A DNA stretch of 64,000 bases from JAWLEP01 sp964553045 (GTDB lineage: Bacteria > Fermentibacterota > Fermentibacteria > Fermentibacterales > JCC-6). Shown piece after piece: positions 61,583 to 64,000 of this stretch (position 1 is its first letter; the number at the start of each line of letters is the position of its first letter). Below the pieces are notes generated by a model that did no database searches, was not told the origin of the DNA, and saw only the letters and a program-made list of their open reading frames with translations. Where the stretch lies: positions 1 through 64,000 of the forward strand of contig CAZKJG010000003.1 in NCBI GenBank assembly GCA_964553045.1, read 5' to 3'. The position numbers and the translations under genes are program-made.

Positions 61583-62418
61583 GCCAGCGAGGCTCCCAGC
61601 GCCATGTAGGCGTCCCATATCTGCCGGCCCCAGAACAGGGCCGCCGCCGCTCCCAGGGCCAGGAAGGGGCCGAAGGGAACCGGCATTCTCCTGTTCCGGC
61701 CGCGCAGCAGAATCAGGCCGCCACCCACCAGAGCGCCGGAGAGGAATCCCACGAAAAGGGCCACCAGCGTGGGCACCACTCCCAGAAAGGCGCCTATCAT
61801 GCCGGCCAGCTTTATGTCGCCCCAGCCCAGACCCCCGCTCCAGCTCTCGTCATCATCCTGCCCCTCGGGCACCTTCACGTAGTCCGGGCGCCGGCGGAGC
61901 ACGGCCAGGCTCGCCGCCCTGATGCCCAGGAACAGAAGGAAGGCCCCGACGGCGGCGATGGCCGAGCCGAGAGGACCGACCCCGCCCGGAAGGAAGGAGA
62001 GGCCGAATCCGGCCACGGCACCGCCCACGCTGACCTCGTCGAGGACTATCCAGCTTCTGAGGTCGGTCTGAACGGTAAGGACAAGGCCCGAAAGCAGCAG
62101 GAAGTCGGGGACCAGCTGCAGGGTGGGGCCGTGCTTCAGCCAGGCCAGGGCGAAGAGCAGCCCCACGGCCAGCTCCCCTGCGGGGTAGGCGAAGGAGATC
62201 CTCGCTCCGCAGGACCGGCACCTGCCCCGAAGCAGCAGATAGCTCAGCAGCGGGACGTTGTCGTACCAGGCGATCCGGTTGCCGCAGCGGGGACAGGAGC
62301 TGCGGGGACGGACGATGGAACGCCCCTTCGGAAGCCGGTGGGCCACCACGTTAAGAAAGCTGCCCACCGCCAGGCCGAACAGAAAGACGAACAGCGTGAG
62401 GACCGGTTCTGGAACCAT
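61579..62418 (-). CDS. Prepilin peptidase (type IV leader peptidase, A24)
   Basis: The 279-residue inner-membrane aspartic protease has GSFLNVVAHRLPKGRSIVRPRSSCPRCGNRI, then CRSCGARISFAYP, the zinc-binding Cys pairs of the PilD N-terminal methyltransferase-like domain. Its catalytic Asps are in VQTDLRSWIV and GLGWGDIKLAGMIG. It has about eight membrane segments. It removes leader peptides from pilins and pseudopilins of type IV pili or type II secretion; no pilin genes are in this window. The ATG at 62418 has only a weak ribosome site. It faces a 199-base divergent region that includes a Pho-box-like repeat. Confidence 0.95.
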   Translation of the reverse strand: MVPEPVLTLFVFLFGLAVGSFLNVVAHRLPKGRSIVRPRSSCPRCGNRIAWYDNVPLLSYLLLRGRCRSCGARISFAYPAGELAVGLLFALAWLKHGPTLQLVPDFLLLSGLVLTVQTDLRSWIVLDEVSVGGAVAGFGLSFLPGGVGPLGSAIAAVGAFLLFLGIRAASLAVLRRRPDYVKVPEGQDDDESWSGGLGWGDIKLAGMIGAFLGVVPTLVALFVGFLSGALVGGGLILLRGRNRRMPVPFGPFLALGAAAALFWGRQIWDAYMALGASLA

Positions 62419-62463
62419 ACCAGACTATTCTCTATCTCCGGCGCCGCCGGGTCAAGCGAAGCC

Positions 62464-62496
62464 TTCTTAACCGTTTCTTAACCCTCATCTAACCCT
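62464..62496 (+). promoter_or_regulatory. Three tandem 11-bp repeats resembling a Pho box
   Basis: Positions 62464-62474, 62475-62485 and 62486-62496 read TTCTTAACCGT, TTCTTAACCCT and CATCTAACCCT, so CTTAACC or CTAACC recurs every 11 bases. PhoB-type regulators bind tandem 11-bp units, and cyanobacterial Pho boxes are built on CTTAACC. It lies 122 bases before the start of a porin-like gene; a TTAGAA about 17 bases downstream could be the -10. It could also act on the divergent prepilin peptidase gene. Confidence 0.55.
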
Positions 62497-62617
62497 GGAT
62501 TCAAGCCCGGGCCTTAGAAAATCCCGTAGGTCATCTGCCAGAGCCCCTCGCCGTCCGCGGTGGGCGGGGCGGGGTACAGACCGAAAACGGAACGCAACGA
62601 AAAGACGGAGGGAAAGC

Positions 62618-63679
62618 ATGCGTTACGCTGTCGCTGCTCTGCTCGCAATGGTCTTCGTCGTCTTCGCCGGCGGGGAGTTCGCAACCGGGGGCGCCGAGCT
62701 ACTGAAGTTCAAGGGCTACGTGATCTCCGACCTCTACATCTACGGCGAGGAAGAGGCCGACCCCGACATGGCCTTCGACGTCATCGCCGCCCTGGACTGG
62801 CGCCCCACCCTCAACGACTGGCTGGACGCCAAGGTCGCCTTCAAGGCCAAGCCCACCAAGTACAGCTCCGGAGGAGGAGACACCTTCGAGGACCTCAGCC
62901 TCACCACCGAGGACATCGTGGCCAACCTCCACTTCACCGAGAGCCTCACCTTCACCATGGGCCAGTTCAAGAGGCCCTTCGGCTACAACTACACCCGCTC
63001 CAGCAGCAGCATGTACTTCCTGGACCGGGCGGTTCTCACCGGCGCAGGCGAGTTCAAGAACTTCGCCAAGCGCGACATCGGCGCCAACCTCAACGGTGGC
63101 TTCGACGTTGTCGAGGTCGACCTGGCCTTCACCAACGGCGCCGGCGACAACGAGCCAGAAGACGACAGCAACAAGAACTTCACCGCCCGGGCCCTGATAA
63201 GCCCCGCAGACGGAATCACCATCGGCGCCGCCTTCGGCAGCAACTCCGAGGGCGCCGACACCGACAGCACCGAGGTGATGTCCGCCACCGGCATGGACTT
63301 CTACGCAGTGGTGGACTACCCGCTGAGCGAGACCGCCACGCTTAACTTCGTCGGCGAGTACCTGATGCTGGGCGAGTACGCAGGCGATGATGCGGACATG
63401 AACGACGCCAGCGCCTACGCCATCACCCTGGCCCCGGAGTTCGAGCTGGCCGGCCCGGCCATCCAGGCCGTGCGTCCCGCCATCCGCTACGAGAACTACA
63501 GCCCCGCGTACGAGGGCGATGACCCGGAGAACGACTTCGGAGCCATCGACTTCTGCCTGAACCTCGACCTCTACAGCGGAAAGAACACGCTGCAGATAGG
63601 CGGCCGCAACTGGACCTTCGAGGACGAGGACACCGACGGCTACACCGACATGTACCTGGGCTGGAGGATGAAGTTCTAG
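62618..63679 (+). CDS. Porin-like outer-membrane beta-barrel (phosphate-selective porin O/P-like)
   Basis: The 353-residue protein has a signal peptide (MRYAVAALLAMVFVVFAGG) and a mature start GEFATGGAELLKFKGYVISD. Beta strands follow throughout: LTFTMGQFKRPFGYNYTRSSSS resembles the MGQFKxPFG motif of OprO/OprP-like porins. It ends in GWRMKF with a terminal Phe, the usual C-terminal signature for outer-membrane barrel assembly. It probably passes small anions or nutrients. The ATG follows GGAGGGAAAGC. A strong terminator lies after the gene and a paralogue begins downstream. Confidence 0.82.
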   Translation: MRYAVAALLAMVFVVFAGGEFATGGAELLKFKGYVISDLYIYGEEEADPDMAFDVIAALDWRPTLNDWLDAKVAFKAKPTKYSSGGGDTFEDLSLTTEDIVANLHFTESLTFTMGQFKRPFGYNYTRSSSSMYFLDRAVLTGAGEFKNFAKRDIGANLNGGFDVVEVDLAFTNGAGDNEPEDDSNKNFTARALISPADGITIGAAFGSNSEGADTDSTEVMSATGMDFYAVVDYPLSETATLNFVGEYLMLGEYAGDDADMNDASAYAITLAPEFELAGPAIQAVRPAIRYENYSPAYEGDDPENDFGAIDFCLNLDLYSGKNTLQIGGRNWTFEDEDTDGYTDMYLGWRMKF

Positions 63680-63710
63680 CCGGCTGACGGAAGCGGATTT
63701 CGGCCCGACA

Positions 63711-63735
63711 GGGGGCCCGGCGCCGCCGGGCCCCC
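63711..63735 (+). terminator. Intrinsic-type terminator after the first porin-like gene
   Basis: GGGGGCCCGGC (63711-63721), a three-base loop and GCCGGGCCCCC (63725-63735) form a perfect 11-bp stem followed by TTCATAT. The T-run is short, but the hairpin is the strongest in the window and lies 32 bases after the stop codon. Confidence 0.8.
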
Positions 63736-63774
63736 TTCATATCTCTATGGCCTGCAATATTATAACTGTATGAC

Positions 63775-63803
63775 TTGATGCCCCTCCCCTGGGGTCCTAT
63801 ATT
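63775..63803 (+). promoter_or_regulatory. Promoter for the second porin-like gene
   Basis: TTGATG (63775-63780), a 17-base spacer and TATATT (63798-63803) form a clear sigma-70-type promoter, with the start codon 54 bases downstream. The preceding 63750-63774 is A/T-rich (an ATATTATAA run), like an UP element. Confidence 0.65.
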
Positions 63804-63857
63804 ATTCGGCAATGCCGCGTCAGGGCTGGCGGCTAACAACCGTAAGGAGGAGAACGT

Positions 63858-64000
63858 ATGAGACTTGCACTTGCAGCAGTCGCTGTAGTGGCGCTGGTCG
63901 CCTTCGCCGGCGGCGAGTTCGCCACCGGAGGAAGCGACCTCATGAGGTTCAAGGGCTACGGAATGGCCACCCTGCACATGTGGGGCGAGGAGGACGCCAA
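63858..64000 (+). CDS. Second porin-like outer-membrane protein, truncated by window edge
   Basis: About 47 codons are visible from ATG 63858, which follows AAGGAGGAG by five bases, a near-perfect ribosome site. The product starts MRLALAAVAVVALVAFAGGE and continues FATGGSDLMRFKGYGMATLHMWGEED, nearly the same mature start as the preceding porin-like protein (GEFATGGAELLKFKGY), so the two are tandem paralogues. Strong promoter and ribosome site suggest high expression. The rest is outside the window. Confidence 0.8.
   Translation, partial: MRLALAAVAVVALVAFAGGEFATGGSDLMRFKGYGMATLHMWGEEDA

Overview
The window is 64 kb of high-GC, gene-dense bacterial chromosome with no rRNA, tRNA, CRISPR array or intact insertion sequence that I could find. 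Three secreted C25-type (gingipain-like) peptidases, two with FlgD-like and one with a type IX-like C-terminal domain, occur alongside OmpA and porin-like outer-membrane proteins, lipoproteins, a LolC/E-type permease and an LpxL-type acyltransferase. Together they point to a Gram-negative member of the FCB group. Candidatus Fermentibacterota or a similar uncultured lineage is my guess; no marker gene here settles it.

Layout. 1-5130 (minus strand): a truncated repeat protein of lower GC, a 1,021-codon secreted protein whose 5' end looks frameshifted at a G8 run, a small HTH protein and a Lys/Pro-rich TPR protein. 5300-13133 (plus): housekeeping run metK, EnvC-like factor, holB, a PSP1/RicT protein, metG and two membrane metalloproteases. 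13151-14674: first C25-like protease. 14706-18853 (minus): butyrate kinase, methylmalonyl-CoA mutase large subunit and a SurA-like lipoprotein. 18973-20960 (plus): zinc-ribbon protein and archaeal-type AspRS. 20957-23115 (minus): a LolC/E permease coupled to a transglutaminase-like protein. 23246-32727 (plus): a coupled operon C25 protease, sirtuin, C25 protease, then a TPR protein with a TFIIB/cyclin-like tail. 32728-32881: a palindromic REP-type repeat cluster.

33039-50632 (plus): pyruvate phosphate dikinase and a GAF/PAS/GGDEF signalling protein, then a long envelope-oriented run. That run is GT4, DUF362-ferredoxin, LpxL-like acyltransferase, DUF362, GpsA, a class V aminotransferase-fold protein lacking its PLP lysine, a GHL10 glycosidase, a WalJ-like MBL protein, a beta-barrel, a lipoprotein, a Ca2+/Na+ exchanger, AroB and TatC. 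50598-53996 (minus): sugar nucleotidyltransferase, two epimerases and GT2. 54172-57037 (plus): GT-C membrane protein, DUF6504 and DinB. 57091-59049 (minus): OmpA-family protein. 59355-64000: DUF72, lipoprotein, Nudix and prepilin peptidase, and two tandem porin-like genes, the first preceded by three 11-bp repeats resembling a Pho box.

Most neighbouring genes overlap by 1-11 bases (ATGA or GTGA junctions), so translational coupling is the rule. Recognisable promoters share TTG, then a 17-bp spacer, then a TATATT-like box. Several proteins keep a catalytic fold but have lost key residues: the class V aminotransferase-like protein, a YxxxM epimerase, a receiver domain without its Asp, and an M23 domain without its His.
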